In this document: positions 20,101 to 28,022 of the stretch, in pieces
How positions within the stretch are numbered: the first letter of the stretch is position 1
Layout: each line of letters starts with the position of its first letter
Source: Microbulbifer sp. MI-G
GTDB lineage: Bacteria; Pseudomonadota; Gammaproteobacteria; Pseudomonadales; Cellvibrionaceae
Length of the DNA stretch: 64,000 bases
NCBI RefSeq assembly: GCF_030440425.1
Contig: NZ_CP098023.1
Coordinates: 795,501 to 859,500 of the forward strand
Direction of reading: 5' to 3'
Position numbers and translations under genes: made by a program
Notes under the pieces: generated by a model
What the model saw: the letters and a program-made list of their open reading frames with translations, nothing else
Told to the model about the DNA's origin: nothing
Database searches by the model: none

Positions 20101-20407
20101 CGATGGCCTGAATGGCCTGCTGCCTGGCCTGGGATAGTGGGGCCGCCAGGGTTAACTCGTGCATCTTATGGCCAGTGGCGCGATACAGGGCAAATCCCGC
20201 CAGCAGACAGCTTGCCCAGGGCAGTGCCATCAGGCACAAGGCACCCACCAGATGGAACAGATGCGGGTCACTGAACAACTCTGCCTGGCGAATATGGATG
20301 CCCCGGCCGACAAAAAAACCGAACAAGCCCGCCAATGGTGCCAGTATCCAACAAAGCGGTTGGCGCAGGATGAGTTGCACCTCATTAAAAATGCGCGCGC
20401 CAGCCAT
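17192..20407 (-). CDS. ABC permease fused to M1-type aminopeptidase domain
   Basis: A 1071-aa protein. Residues 1 to about 570 are membrane helices in two ABC-2-like sets, the permease for the adjacent ATPase. The rest is an extracytoplasmic peptidase M1-like domain with zinc motif HETAHQWFGHW (His913, Glu914, His917) and the third ligand Glu937 in LVESLAKY, 19 residues further. That spacing is typical of these fused proteins rather than the 18 of classical aminopeptidase N. The exopeptidase GAMEN loop is degenerate (GYALP). The ATG overlaps the ATPase stop (ATGA). A divergent LytS/LytTR pair suggests regulated expression. Substrate unknown; antimicrobial-peptide or envelope-peptide handling is a guess. 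Confidence 0.88.
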   Translation of the reverse strand: MAGARIFNEVQLILRQPLCWILAPLAGLFGFFVGRGIHIRQAELFSDPHLFHLVGALCLMALPWASCLLAGFALYRATGHKMHELTLAAPLSQARQQAIQAIGLCLVLILLGVLAALGVLAGLISSAEKLPDTLGLLTAGLKLQGLQLLIGIPAVLLFVSTFWLLRNLSLSPLLVYMGGLLWFISYILLASASGSPLMASSQTPAPWLLGAMGYLDWLGLTALMAKQPDVLLLSANRILICLTAFTMAFIAFHLAGRCFAFRAKPSAQRLSQPRVQTPALFAFSAVKPRGLVQFTALVRMQCAQVFQSPVVWLLGLVWYCVVIGETYPSFNHAEPGAQLAGRSLDAINRTMWDLVPLVGSILLLYFSDWLTRRDQRLHIAGIVDALPLFPSVALLARVMSLLALLLALLLLAAMASTVCQWLKQSPIELGDYGRFILYSGLPLAALGTVFLAIQAVLRNRLTALVLCCLLLILRFTPLAVLLGMHHPLLRPFATPLMAADGYIGYSANLDGFRAFTLFWCLLAALLLFTAILVNPQGRKTGMHWRNIPFLLGFAALAGLLVQQGIGIQTGLDANGRNLDPDSRAVLLGDYEKGYRSFAGLPMPVIAKVNTRVDFFPRQRQVRVNGHYQLQNPHSQAVQTLLVGEHWQTPLSHISLNAEAEVEYNRKLGQRVYQLTTPLLPGQSLRLDFRLVLIQNGYQPLPAHKILTENFSYLRAVPYFPTIGYQPIRELDNKDLRRQFDLPEKPQQTVEQALISRDKSGDGYDWSKMDTQISTPLGYQSFTQGELVKSWQQDKRQFRHFVTRQPVRNLQGFIAAPVQLRSRRLGTTTLQVAYLPQHRTNVEMTLDAMAQTVSFLSSHIGPYNGHTLTLVEKPDIGPTGYALPQLMLISSRVGFRSLQNAKLPFSQAYRRAVHETAHQWFGHWFGNGIAKDSAFLVESLAKYIELVMLERYRGRAAMRALIAYERARYETAEGHNRKALLSLVSAESPHDQYSRATLAFARLRQAIGDTSILAALGELNKKHGYPAPPASSVDFVDALVRQVPAQRELIETLFIRPVPVTQWLNELATEHP

Positions 20408-21276
20408 CAGGCGATTACCCCTGTGTGTTTTTGCAGGGCCAGAAAATAGCTGTCCTGCAGACTGGGTGGAACGGGTTCAAATTCCGCAGCCGGGCACTGT
20501 TGGCTGAAGAGACGCACCATCGGCTTGCCATAGTGCAGGCGCTGGCCGAGCAGTTGTGTATTGCCAGGTAATGGGTGTTTCGCCGGCCCCTGCCAAATCT
20601 TTCCGTCCAGGTAACTGAATAAGGCGCGGGTATGACCGCAGGCAACAATTGCACCGTCGATCAATAGGGCGGTGTGCCCAGCCAAATGCTCAATATCCTC
20701 AACAATATGGGTGGAGAGCAGCACCAGGCGTGTTTGGGCAATATCGTGCAATAGCTGGTGCAGGCGCAGCCGTTCGACCGGGTCCAGCCCTGCGGTGGGT
20801 TCATCGAGAATCAGAATCTGCGGGTTGCCTAGCAGAGCCTGGGCTACCCCAAAGCGCTGCAGCTGTCCACCGGAAAAATGGCTTGGCTGCCGGGTTGCCT
20901 GTCCGGTGAGGTTGGTCAGCGCCAAAACCTGATCAATCTGCCGGCGGCGCTGCGGTTTGTCCTGCAAGCCCTTCAGTATTGCCAGGTGCTCAAGCAGGGC
21001 GTAGCAGGAAATATGCGGGTAGACACCAAAGTGCTGGGGCAGATAACCCAGCCGGCTGCGTAGTCGATACGGTTCTTGAGCCATATCCCGCCCTTCAAAC
21101 AGGATACGACCGCTGTCTGGCGCCTGTATGGTGGCAATAGTGCGCATCAGGCTGGACTTGCCCGCACCGTTAGGACCTAGCAGGCCCAGCATACCCGTGC
21201 CCAACTGCAGCGAGATATCTTTAAGGGCCCGGGTGCCATCCCGGTAGGTTTTGTTGATATTGTGGAGCTGTAGCAT
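20407..21276 (-). CDS. ABC transporter ATP-binding protein
   Basis: A 289-aa nucleotide-binding subunit: Walker A GPNGAGKSS (34-42), Q-loop in YLPQHFG, ABC signature FSGGQ (134-138), Walker B LILDEP (155-160) and switch His190 in STHIVED. The closest type is the ABC-2 drug/peptide efflux ATPases. The signature continues LQRFGVAQ instead of the usual QRxxLA, a minor variation. It is the promoter-proximal gene of a two-gene operon whose second gene, overlapping by four bases, is the permease-peptidase fusion. The start ATG at 21276 lies 213 bp from the divergent histidine kinase gene. Confidence 0.93.
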   Translation of the reverse strand: MLQLHNINKTYRDGTRALKDISLQLGTGMLGLLGPNGAGKSSLMRTIATIQAPDSGRILFEGRDMAQEPYRLRSRLGYLPQHFGVYPHISCYALLEHLAILKGLQDKPQRRRQIDQVLALTNLTGQATRQPSHFSGGQLQRFGVAQALLGNPQILILDEPTAGLDPVERLRLHQLLHDIAQTRLVLLSTHIVEDIEHLAGHTALLIDGAIVACGHTRALFSYLDGKIWQGPAKHPLPGNTQLLGQRLHYGKPMVRLFSQQCPAAEFEPVPPSLQDSYFLALQKHTGVIA

Positions 21277-21489
21277 TGGGGTATCCCGTGGTTTTTTATC
21301 AGGCTAACCATGGACGCATAGGGCATAAAGGCTTTGATGATGAAGCAGTTGGTTTTTATGACATAATGGATTCAGTGGGGTAAATTGTCGTTTATCAGTA
21401 AAAAGAATAGGTTTGTCATGATTTGGCTGACAGCCCCTGACAACTAGCCAACAATTGACATTTGTGCTTTGCGAGCAGGTTTCCCCAGC
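21277..21489. promoter_or_regulatory. Divergent control region with TGACA direct repeats
   Basis: The 213 bp between the ABC operon and the LytS-type kinase must hold both promoters. Three direct copies of TGACA occur at 21428-21432, 21438-21442 and 21456-21460, just upstream of the kinase gene. LytTR regulators bind short direct repeats, so these are candidate sites for the regulator encoded next door. The spacing (10 and 18 bp) is not the classical one and the assignment is a guess. Confidence 0.35.
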
Positions 21490-23007
21490 ATGGCGAGATT
21501 GGTCAGTTCTCCCCCGAACCCACAAGCCCTATTGCCTCTGTTGCCGGTATTGGTGGCGGTTTTGGCGGAAACCGTAATCCGCCTGCACAATGATGTAGCG
21601 CAAATCCAAAGCCACGACTTCGGCGTTCACGGGATTTGGGCGCTCTATTGGTCGCCGGCACTGCAACTGCTGGCGGAAAGCCTGCCGCTGTTGATAGCGC
21701 AGTTTCTGCTACCGTCTTTATCCGGCTGGCGGCGTTACCTGTGCTGGACATTGGGGTTTATCGCCTATCCGGCCTGCAGCCTGGCGCTACAGGAAAGGCT
21801 GCTGGACAATAGGGAATTGATGCTGGGTGTACCGTTTTGGGGCTTAGCGGCGGGGCTGTCGCTGATGTATTGGTTGCACCAGGCCTACCAGCACTTACCG
21901 GGCGCCCGTAGCAGGCCATCCTGGTGGCGCTATCTGCTGTCGCTGGATGCGGCCCTGCTGCTGTGTCTCGGTGGTTGGGTCATACTGATGAGCGGTATTT
22001 TTGTGTATAACCCTGACCCCATGCACAACCAGCCGTTGGAACCCAGGTTGGATATTGGCCAGATGCTCAGACAATGGTCACTAACCTTGTATTACCTGTG
22101 GCAGTTTTCGCTGATGGCGCTGGTGGTATTCGCCTACTATTGGGTCAATCGTTATTTGCTGATCCGAAAGGTGTTGGCGGGCCGGGGTGTCTATTTGTTT
22201 TTGCTGTGCAGTGCCGGCTGGTTGCTATTGTCTTATCCGCTGTTTGGCGCTCTGGTATTACAGCTACCCTTGAATATTGCCGAACTGAGCCTGTTGCCCT
22301 CGGAAAACCATAACCCCTTCGATACCCTGAATCTGCTTGTGGCGACCATTATCTGGGCGGTCAGTCTGCCTTTGATTCTAGCCTTTGAACGCCAGCAAAG
22401 CGCCCGTGAACTGGCCGAACTCACCCGGGAACAGGCCCGAGCCGAGCTTAAAGTACTGCAGCAGCAGGTTAACCCGCATTTTTTGTTTAATACCCTGAAC
22501 GGCCTCTATGCCCTGTGCCTGGCACAATCGGCCCAGGCCGCGCCTTTGGTATTGAAACTGTCTGACCTGCTGCGTTATGTGGTTTACCAGGGGCAAAAAC
22601 CCAGAGTGTCGCTGGAGGATGATCTGGCCTACCTGCAGAACTACCTGGAATTACAGCAGGTGCGAGCGGGGCGTCGCTGCCGGATCGAAACGGATTTCCG
22701 GGTGCCTGATGGCAAGTGGCAGATTGCCCCTTTGCTGTTGATTATGCTGGTGGAAAATGCCTTTAAACATGGAGCGGAAGTCAGCCAGGACGAGTGCCAT
22801 ATCCGGCTTTCCCTGCGGATACAGGGCACAGGGCTAGACTTTGAATGCAATAACAGCCTGCCCCGACGGCCAGCCAATCAGAGGCCGGATAGTATGGGTT
22901 TGGCAAATCTGAAACGCCGCCTGCAATTAAGTTATCCGCAGCGCTTTACCCTGCAAAGCGAAGCACAAGAGCAGCACTGGCATGCCCGGCTTAGGCTACA
23001 GCTGTGA
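21490..23007 (+). CDS. LytS/YehU-family sensor histidine kinase
   Basis: A 505-aa membrane kinase. About eight helices fill the first 300 residues. The His_kinase domain follows, with the phospho-acceptor in QQQVNPHFLFNTLNGL (His330), the N-box MLVENAFKHG and the glycine motif MGLANLKRR. I chose the ATG at 21490; a TTG seven codons earlier has no better ribosome binding site. It is coupled to the response regulator by a GTGA overlap. No extracellular ligand domain is present, so sensing must occur in the membrane part. It is divergent from an ABC/peptidase operon that is its likely target. Confidence 0.92.
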   Translation: MARLVSSPPNPQALLPLLPVLVAVLAETVIRLHNDVAQIQSHDFGVHGIWALYWSPALQLLAESLPLLIAQFLLPSLSGWRRYLCWTLGFIAYPACSLALQERLLDNRELMLGVPFWGLAAGLSLMYWLHQAYQHLPGARSRPSWWRYLLSLDAALLLCLGGWVILMSGIFVYNPDPMHNQPLEPRLDIGQMLRQWSLTLYYLWQFSLMALVVFAYYWVNRYLLIRKVLAGRGVYLFLLCSAGWLLLSYPLFGALVLQLPLNIAELSLLPSENHNPFDTLNLLVATIIWAVSLPLILAFERQQSARELAELTREQARAELKVLQQQVNPHFLFNTLNGLYALCLAQSAQAAPLVLKLSDLLRYVVYQGQKPRVSLEDDLAYLQNYLELQQVRAGRRCRIETDFRVPDGKWQIAPLLLIMLVENAFKHGAEVSQDECHIRLSLRIQGTGLDFECNNSLPRRPANQRPDSMGLANLKRRLQLSYPQRFTLQSEAQEQHWHARLRLQL

Positions 23008-23693
23008 ACACCCTAATTATTGACGATGAACCCCTGGCCCATGAAGTGCTGCTGCATCATAGCCGCGCCCACGCCGATATCCAGATAGTCGGGCAGTATC
23101 ATAACGCCGCTGAAGCTCTGGCCTTTCTGGCCAGACAGTCGGTGGACCTAATTCTGCTGGATATTCTTATGCCAGTACTGTCCGGTCTGGATATGCTGAA
23201 AGTGATGCTTCGGCGGCCGCAGGTGGTTTTGTGCACTGCTTACCAGGAACATGCTCTGGAAGGCTTTGAATTGGATGTGACCGATTACCTGCTGAAACCC
23301 GTCAGTGCCGAACGCTTTTCCCGGGCGCTGGATAAGGTGCGACGCCGAACTGGAGAAGAGGCAATATTTGTAAAGCCGGCCGTGCAGAGCCATATTGCAA
23401 TTCGGGTGGACAGGGAGCATCGCAAAATTGATCTGGACAAGGTGCAGTGCTTTGAAGCCTATGGCAATTATGTCAAGGTATGGCTGGAGGATGGTTGCCT
23501 GCTTACCGCCGCCACTCTTAAAAATTTCTCCGAAACCCTGCCCAAAGGCCGGTTTATTCAGGTGCATAAATCCTTTTTGGTGAATAAGGCCAAAGTGGTT
23601 GCACAGAACAGCAAAACAATTAGGCTAGCCAGTAAAAAGCTGGTGAAGATTGGTAACGCTTACCGAGGCAATCTACCCGGATTGTGGCAATAA
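23004..23693 (+). CDS. LytTR-family response regulator
   Basis: A 229-aa DNA-binding regulator. The receiver domain has the acidic pair DDE at 7-9, phospho-acceptor Asp53 in LILLDILMP and the conserved Lys98 in YLLKP. The C-terminal LytTR domain (about 130-229) contains CFEAYGNYVKVWL and RFIQVHKSFLVN, typical of the beta-rich DNA-binding fold. It starts at a GTG overlapping the kinase stop. With LytS it forms a complete two-component system; targets probably include the divergent ABC operon. Confidence 0.93.
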   Translation: MNTLIIDDEPLAHEVLLHHSRAHADIQIVGQYHNAAEALAFLARQSVDLILLDILMPVLSGLDMLKVMLRRPQVVLCTAYQEHALEGFELDVTDYLLKPVSAERFSRALDKVRRRTGEEAIFVKPAVQSHIAIRVDREHRKIDLDKVQCFEAYGNYVKVWLEDGCLLTAATLKNFSETLPKGRFIQVHKSFLVNKAKVVAQNSKTIRLASKKLVKIGNAYRGNLPGLWQ

Positions 23694-24504
23694 TACTTTG
23701 CTCTTGCGTAGGTGAGGCAGCGTGAAGAGACCGAAAAAGTACTGTGTCACTAAAAACCAATTATACTATGGATATTGGACCTATTGATTGTTAAGCCGAT
23801 TTCAATCAGTGTCCGGTTAGGCCCATAATCTTCCTGGCCGACTGGTAAAAAGCAGTCTTGAAATCCTGCCATAAAATTTTTCGGGATAAGCTGAAGTCGC
23901 ACCCAGTTTAGGCTCTGTTGCTCAAGCCTGAAGGCTGGCCGATGCTTTCTGCCGAGCAGATTTTGAGAAAAGCGACTCAAAGTTTGTCGATAGTTGGAAT
24001 ATTGCCAGGAGAAACCCTGTTCGGGCCGACAGGCGTGCGAGTGTGATTGCCCCTGGTCTCCAAGCCCAGTGGGTGCAGGCGAGATCGGGTTCATTTCGAG
24101 CTGCGACGTCGAGCGAGTCGATTGGATTGCTTTTTATAGGGCCTAATACCTATTCTGGTGGTGTGCAGGAAAACCGTGAATATCGAGACCGATAGCACAT
24201 GCCCTCTTTTTACCCGATGGTCATGCAGCGTTACTGAGCCATTTGGCTGTATGCTAACTGGTTATCCTCGGCATTCACCAAGGTTGCATTAAAGACAACT
24301 CCAAGTGCATACTACAAAAAACAAGAAAGAAGCCGAAAACAGGATCAATGCTTGATGTTGAATGGCTAATAGGGGGCCTATTGTCTTTATACTCTGTTCG
24401 TTTTTGCTAGTTTATCCTGGCAATTCATAAATTGATAACTGATATGATTCTGCCGCTTGGCGCGTGTTGTGACAAAATAATAACGAAATTTCAAAGAGTA
24501 TTGA
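23694..24504. other. Intergenic upstream of the halogenase gene
   Basis: About 810 bp. It includes a doubtful minus-strand frame (23750-24094, listed separately). The right third is AT-rich and should hold the halogenase promoter. No terminator hairpin for the two-component operon was clear. Confidence 0.4.
23750..24094 (-). CDS. Doubtful hypothetical protein, 114 aa
   Basis: An ATG-initiated minus-strand frame with no recognised domain. The C-terminal part (LNWVRLQLIPKNFMAGFQD ... LIEIGLTI) has alternating hydrophobic residues that could be beta strands, possibly the remains of a larger outer-membrane or polysaccharide-related gene. There is no ribosome binding site and no neighbour on the same strand. 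It may be eroded sequence rather than a working gene. Confidence 0.25.
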   Translation of the reverse strand: MNPISPAPTGLGDQGQSHSHACRPEQGFSWQYSNYRQTLSRFSQNLLGRKHRPAFRLEQQSLNWVRLQLIPKNFMAGFQDCFLPVGQEDYGPNRTLIEIGLTINRSNIHSIIGF

Positions 24505-26010
24505 ATGAAAGCAACTCAAGTTAAATCCATCGTCATTTTAGGCGGTGGAAGTGCAGGCTGGATGACGGCAGCCTCACTTATTCATGCAGCACCGAAACAT
24601 TGCAAGATTACCTTAGTGGAATCAGAAGAGATTGGTACCGTTGGTGTTGGTGAAGCCACTATTCCACCCATTAAACAGTTCAACCAACGCTTAGGTATTG
24701 ATGAGAATGCATTCCTGAAGGCTACAAAAGGGACTTTTAAGTTAGGTATAGAATTCGTTGACTGGACAAAAAAAGGCCACAGTTATTGCCATCCTTTTGG
24801 CCAGTTTGGCGCTGACTTTGATAGCTTGCCTCTATATCACTACTGGCTAAAAGCAAAGAGTGAAGGTGACCATACACCACTGGATCATTACTCAATGGCT
24901 TGGATGCTGGGTAAAGAGAACAAGTTTGATCAACCGCTTAGAGATCCACGATACATGATGTCGACTTTCGACTACGCCTATCATTTTGATGCAGCCCTCT
25001 ATGCGCATTTCCTAAAAGAGCGTGCGATGAAACAAGGGGTAAAGCGCAAAGAGGGAATCGTAAAGCAGGTCGATGTAAACCAACAAACACAAACGATAAA
25101 TCATCTGGTTCTCGAAACTGGAGAAGTGATTACTGGAGACTTTTTTGTTGATTGCTCTGGTTTTAGAGGCATACTGATTGAAGAAGCGTTGTATGCTGGT
25201 TATCAAGATTGGCGCCATTACCTTCCTGTTGATAGCGCAGTAGCCGTGCCTTGTGAACATGGTGGTGAGTTATCCCCTTATACACGTTCAACGGCAAGGG
25301 AGGCAGGCTGGCAGTGGCGTATTCCTTTGCAGCATCGTGTTGGTAATGGCTATGTGTACTGCAGTAAATTTATCAGTGATGAAAGTGCGACAAGCACACT
25401 GATGGAAAGCCTAGAGGGGCGACCATTGGCAGAGCCGAAAATTATCCGGTTTAAAACTGGGCGGCGTAATCAAATGTGGAAAGGTAACTGTGTTGCTATC
25501 GGTCTTTCTGCGGGTTTCTTGGAGCCACTTGAATCAACAGCCTTGCATCTCATTCAAACTTCAATTAATCGACTCATATCGCTATTTCCTGTTGAAAAGA
25601 ATGATCAGTTATCTGCAACAGAGTACAACCGAATAACACTCGCAGAGTATGATGTATTGAGAGATTTTATTATTCTTCACTACCATGCAACACAGCGGGA
25701 TGATAGTCCGCTTTGGCAGAAAGTGTCGAGCATGGACATCCCGGAAAGACTTGCTTATAAACTGGCTCAATTTAAACACAAAGGTCATATCGTTTATTGT
25801 GAAGATGAACTATTTAAGCGGGTTAATTGGTTGGCTGTATTGGTCGGGCAAGAGGTGATGCCGAAAACCTATGATCCTATTGTCGATATGCGAGAGCACG
25901 TTGATTACAAAAAAATTCTGAAAGAGATTAAGCATGCTATTGATGAAAGTGTTAAGCGAGCACCTACTCATCAACAGTATATCGATAAATTTTGTAAATC
26001 GGACCGATAA
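24505..26010 (+). CDS. Flavin-dependent tryptophan-halogenase family protein
   Basis: A 501-aa FADH2-dependent halogenase. Visible motifs are the FAD-binding GGGSAGW (13-19), the catalytic Lys at 79 (TFKLGIEF, the same position as Lys79 of PrnA), the halogenase signature WQWRIP (269-274) and the active-site Glu343 in FLEPLESTALHLI. Together these suggest HOCl formation and transfer from the lysine chloramine to an aromatic substrate. No flavin reductase, peptide synthetase or TonB receptor gene lies nearby, so the substrate is unknown; many marine relatives are similarly orphaned. The gene is noticeably more AT-rich than the core genes, and is flanked by 0.8 kb of non-coding DNA on each side, consistent with acquisition. 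Confidence 0.9.
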   Translation: MKATQVKSIVILGGGSAGWMTAASLIHAAPKHCKITLVESEEIGTVGVGEATIPPIKQFNQRLGIDENAFLKATKGTFKLGIEFVDWTKKGHSYCHPFGQFGADFDSLPLYHYWLKAKSEGDHTPLDHYSMAWMLGKENKFDQPLRDPRYMMSTFDYAYHFDAALYAHFLKERAMKQGVKRKEGIVKQVDVNQQTQTINHLVLETGEVITGDFFVDCSGFRGILIEEALYAGYQDWRHYLPVDSAVAVPCEHGGELSPYTRSTAREAGWQWRIPLQHRVGNGYVYCSKFISDESATSTLMESLEGRPLAEPKIIRFKTGRRNQMWKGNCVAIGLSAGFLEPLESTALHLIQTSINRLISLFPVEKNDQLSATEYNRITLAEYDVLRDFIILHYHATQRDDSPLWQKVSSMDIPERLAYKLAQFKHKGHIVYCEDELFKRVNWLAVLVGQEVMPKTYDPIVDMREHVDYKKILKEIKHAIDESVKRAPTHQQYIDKFCKSDR

Positions 26011-26804
26011 TACTCAAAAGAAGAATATTGAAGGAAGTGGACATTAACTTGTGTGTAGCAACTCGGTTCTGATTTGACAGCTATTTTTTTAACCCGGTAT
26101 CTGTCAGTTTGGAGGTGGGTTAAGTCCTTCTCCGACTAAATCGATTTACCATCAAATAAAGTTTCTATTGGCGTTTGGCAGCAGCATATCCTGCCTTAGT
26201 ATGTTCGAGCATTGTTATAGTATGCCACCTATTCGTCCAGGTTTTTCTGCAATGCCTGCGCATCTAAGTAGAGTTTTTACTGAAAATAATCTGATAATCT
26301 CGTTTAAGCCGGTTTTACTGTGGCGTATGCAAATACGGTTTGTCTGTGAAGGCAACACGTTCAAGTGATAACCGGATCTGGTGTTTGAGTGTTTGAAAGA
26401 AAGTTATATGTCTGGTTGATGAATTGTTCCCAAATAGTCAACCAACCAGGGAATGCGGCACAATGGGCAAGAATACTGCTGTTGGATATGCAAAGCGACA
26501 GGGGGTGATCGAGCTGCTGACAGAGCCACTCATTCTGTGGCGAGGGGAGGGTGGGCCAGAAAACGGCCTTTACCGCTCCGAAGTACTGTAATCAACGGGA
26601 GATGCATCCTGTGGCCAGAGTGCCAAGTTGATTTGTCAAATGGTTAAGGTAGTGGTGGGAGGGTCCCTTTTGTCGTAAAAAGCTACATATTGGTATTGAA
26701 AAACAATCTGTATAAATTCACAGTATTCAATTCTGTGGTTTTGCTCTGATGGATGAACCGGAGTATTGCGTGATGGGTACTATAGTCACTCGTGGAATTG
26801 CTGT
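26011..26804. other. Intergenic, 790 bp
   Basis: AT-rich, no supportable gene. A 42-codon ATG frame (26463-26591) is locally GC-richer and ends abruptly, which may be a gene fragment. It has no recognised motif. The promoter of the DUF3224 gene lies toward the right. Confidence 0.4.
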
Positions 26805-27269
26805 ATGAGAAGACTGAGAACGATCATACCATTGTTACTCTTGATGCAATGTGGTTTCAGTGTATCTGCCAGCGATTTTAAAGGTAAGGAGCAGATTATG
26901 TCAGCTTCAGGAGCATTTGAGATCCAACTGGACCCGCAAGGAGATGATAATATCCCTGCGGGAAGGATGATTTTCTCAAAAAAATATACCGGTGGGCTTG
27001 TTGGTAGTGGTGCCGGGCAAATGTTGAGCAAAAGAACCGATGGGGGTATTGCCGTTTATATGGCCATTGAAGAATTTAAGGGCAGCCTGGATGGACAGAG
27101 TGGCTCTTTTACCCTTGTCCATAAAGGGTACATGTCTGGAGAGACGCAACGATTGGAGATTAATATACTTCAAGGTTCCGGAAAAGGGGAATTAAAAAAA
27201 ATCTCCGGTTCCATGCAAATAATTCAGGAAAAGGATCAACATAACTATGTGCTCACCTATAAGCTGTAA
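26805..27269 (+). CDS. DUF3224-family exported protein
   Basis: A 154-aa protein with a hydrophobic N-terminal segment (LRTIIPLLLLMQCGFSVSAS) that reads as a signal peptide or, with its Cys, possibly a lipoprotein signal. The mature part follows the DUF3224 beta-barrel layout: GQML, AVYMAIEEFKGSLDGQSGSF, LVHKG, LEINILQGSGKGELKKISG and a final HNYVLTYKL. Its biochemical role is unknown. The ATG at 26805 was chosen because the frame upstream (from 26766) uses a TTG without a ribosome binding site. Most DUF3224 members lack a signal sequence, which makes this exported version slightly unusual. Confidence 0.8.
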   Translation: MRRLRTIIPLLLLMQCGFSVSASDFKGKEQIMSASGAFEIQLDPQGDDNIPAGRMIFSKKYTGGLVGSGAGQMLSKRTDGGIAVYMAIEEFKGSLDGQSGSFTLVHKGYMSGETQRLEINILQGSGKGELKKISGSMQIIQEKDQHNYVLTYKL

Positions 27270-27387
27270 AATACCTGGCTGATTAAGAGTGGGCCTTCAG
27301 TCTGGGCCATTTTTCGGGAAATAATAGTAACGATAATAAGGGTTCTGGTGGCCACCAGATCAAGTGAAACAATCAGGGGTTAACTCA

Positions 27388-27783
27388 ATGTTTGATCATT
27401 TAAGCACATATGCGACAGATTATGATGCAACGAAAAAATTTTACGAAGGTGCCATGGCTTCTCTGGGTTATACAGTGCAAATGGAGTTTGTGGCAGAGTG
27501 GAATTCAGAATTTCCCACCCAAAGAATGTGCGCGTTTGGCCCAGAGGGTAAGCCTGCCTTTTGGGTTATTGAGGTTAAAGAAAACTACACACCACGACAT
27601 ATTGCTTTCTCGGCAGTCAACAGGCAGGCTGTGGATGCATTTTATCTGGCAGCTATTGAAAGTGGTGGTAAGGATAATGGCAAACCTGGTTTGCGTCCCA
27701 CCTATCATGAACACTACTATGGCGCTTTCACAATAGATCCTGATGGTAACAATATCGAAGCGGTATGCCACATACCCGAATAA
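27388..27783 (+). CDS. VOC-family protein (glyoxalase/dioxygenase fold)
   Basis: A 131-aa single-domain vicinal-oxygen-chelate protein. It begins with the metal ligand His in MFDHLSTYATDYDATKKFYEGAM and ends with YYGAFTIDPDGNNIEAVCH, which carries the C-terminal Glu ligand. It resembles small VOC proteins annotated as glyoxalase or antibiotic-resistance-like, with unknown substrate. The ATG at 27388 with CAGGGG upstream was chosen over a start eight codons earlier. It is monocistronic. Confidence 0.88.
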   Translation: MFDHLSTYATDYDATKKFYEGAMASLGYTVQMEFVAEWNSEFPTQRMCAFGPEGKPAFWVIEVKENYTPRHIAFSAVNRQAVDAFYLAAIESGGKDNGKPGLRPTYHEHYYGAFTIDPDGNNIEAVCHIPE

Positions 27784-28022
27784 ATTGCTGGCAGGGACCA
27801 AGGCTACTATGCTGAGCACTAACTGAGGTTGGTATATCACTCATTGGAGGCTGGTAGGCACTTAAAGACACGCTTTATGGCATTTCGCCACAATAGTGTG
27901 GATTTCATCGAGATCGATGAAAGAGGTGCCTTAGGATGAAAATACTATTCCAGTCACAAATAAACTCAGTGGTCATATCAACTTCTGCACTTTGAGAGCT
28001 TCAGTAATTCACTGGGCTGACT

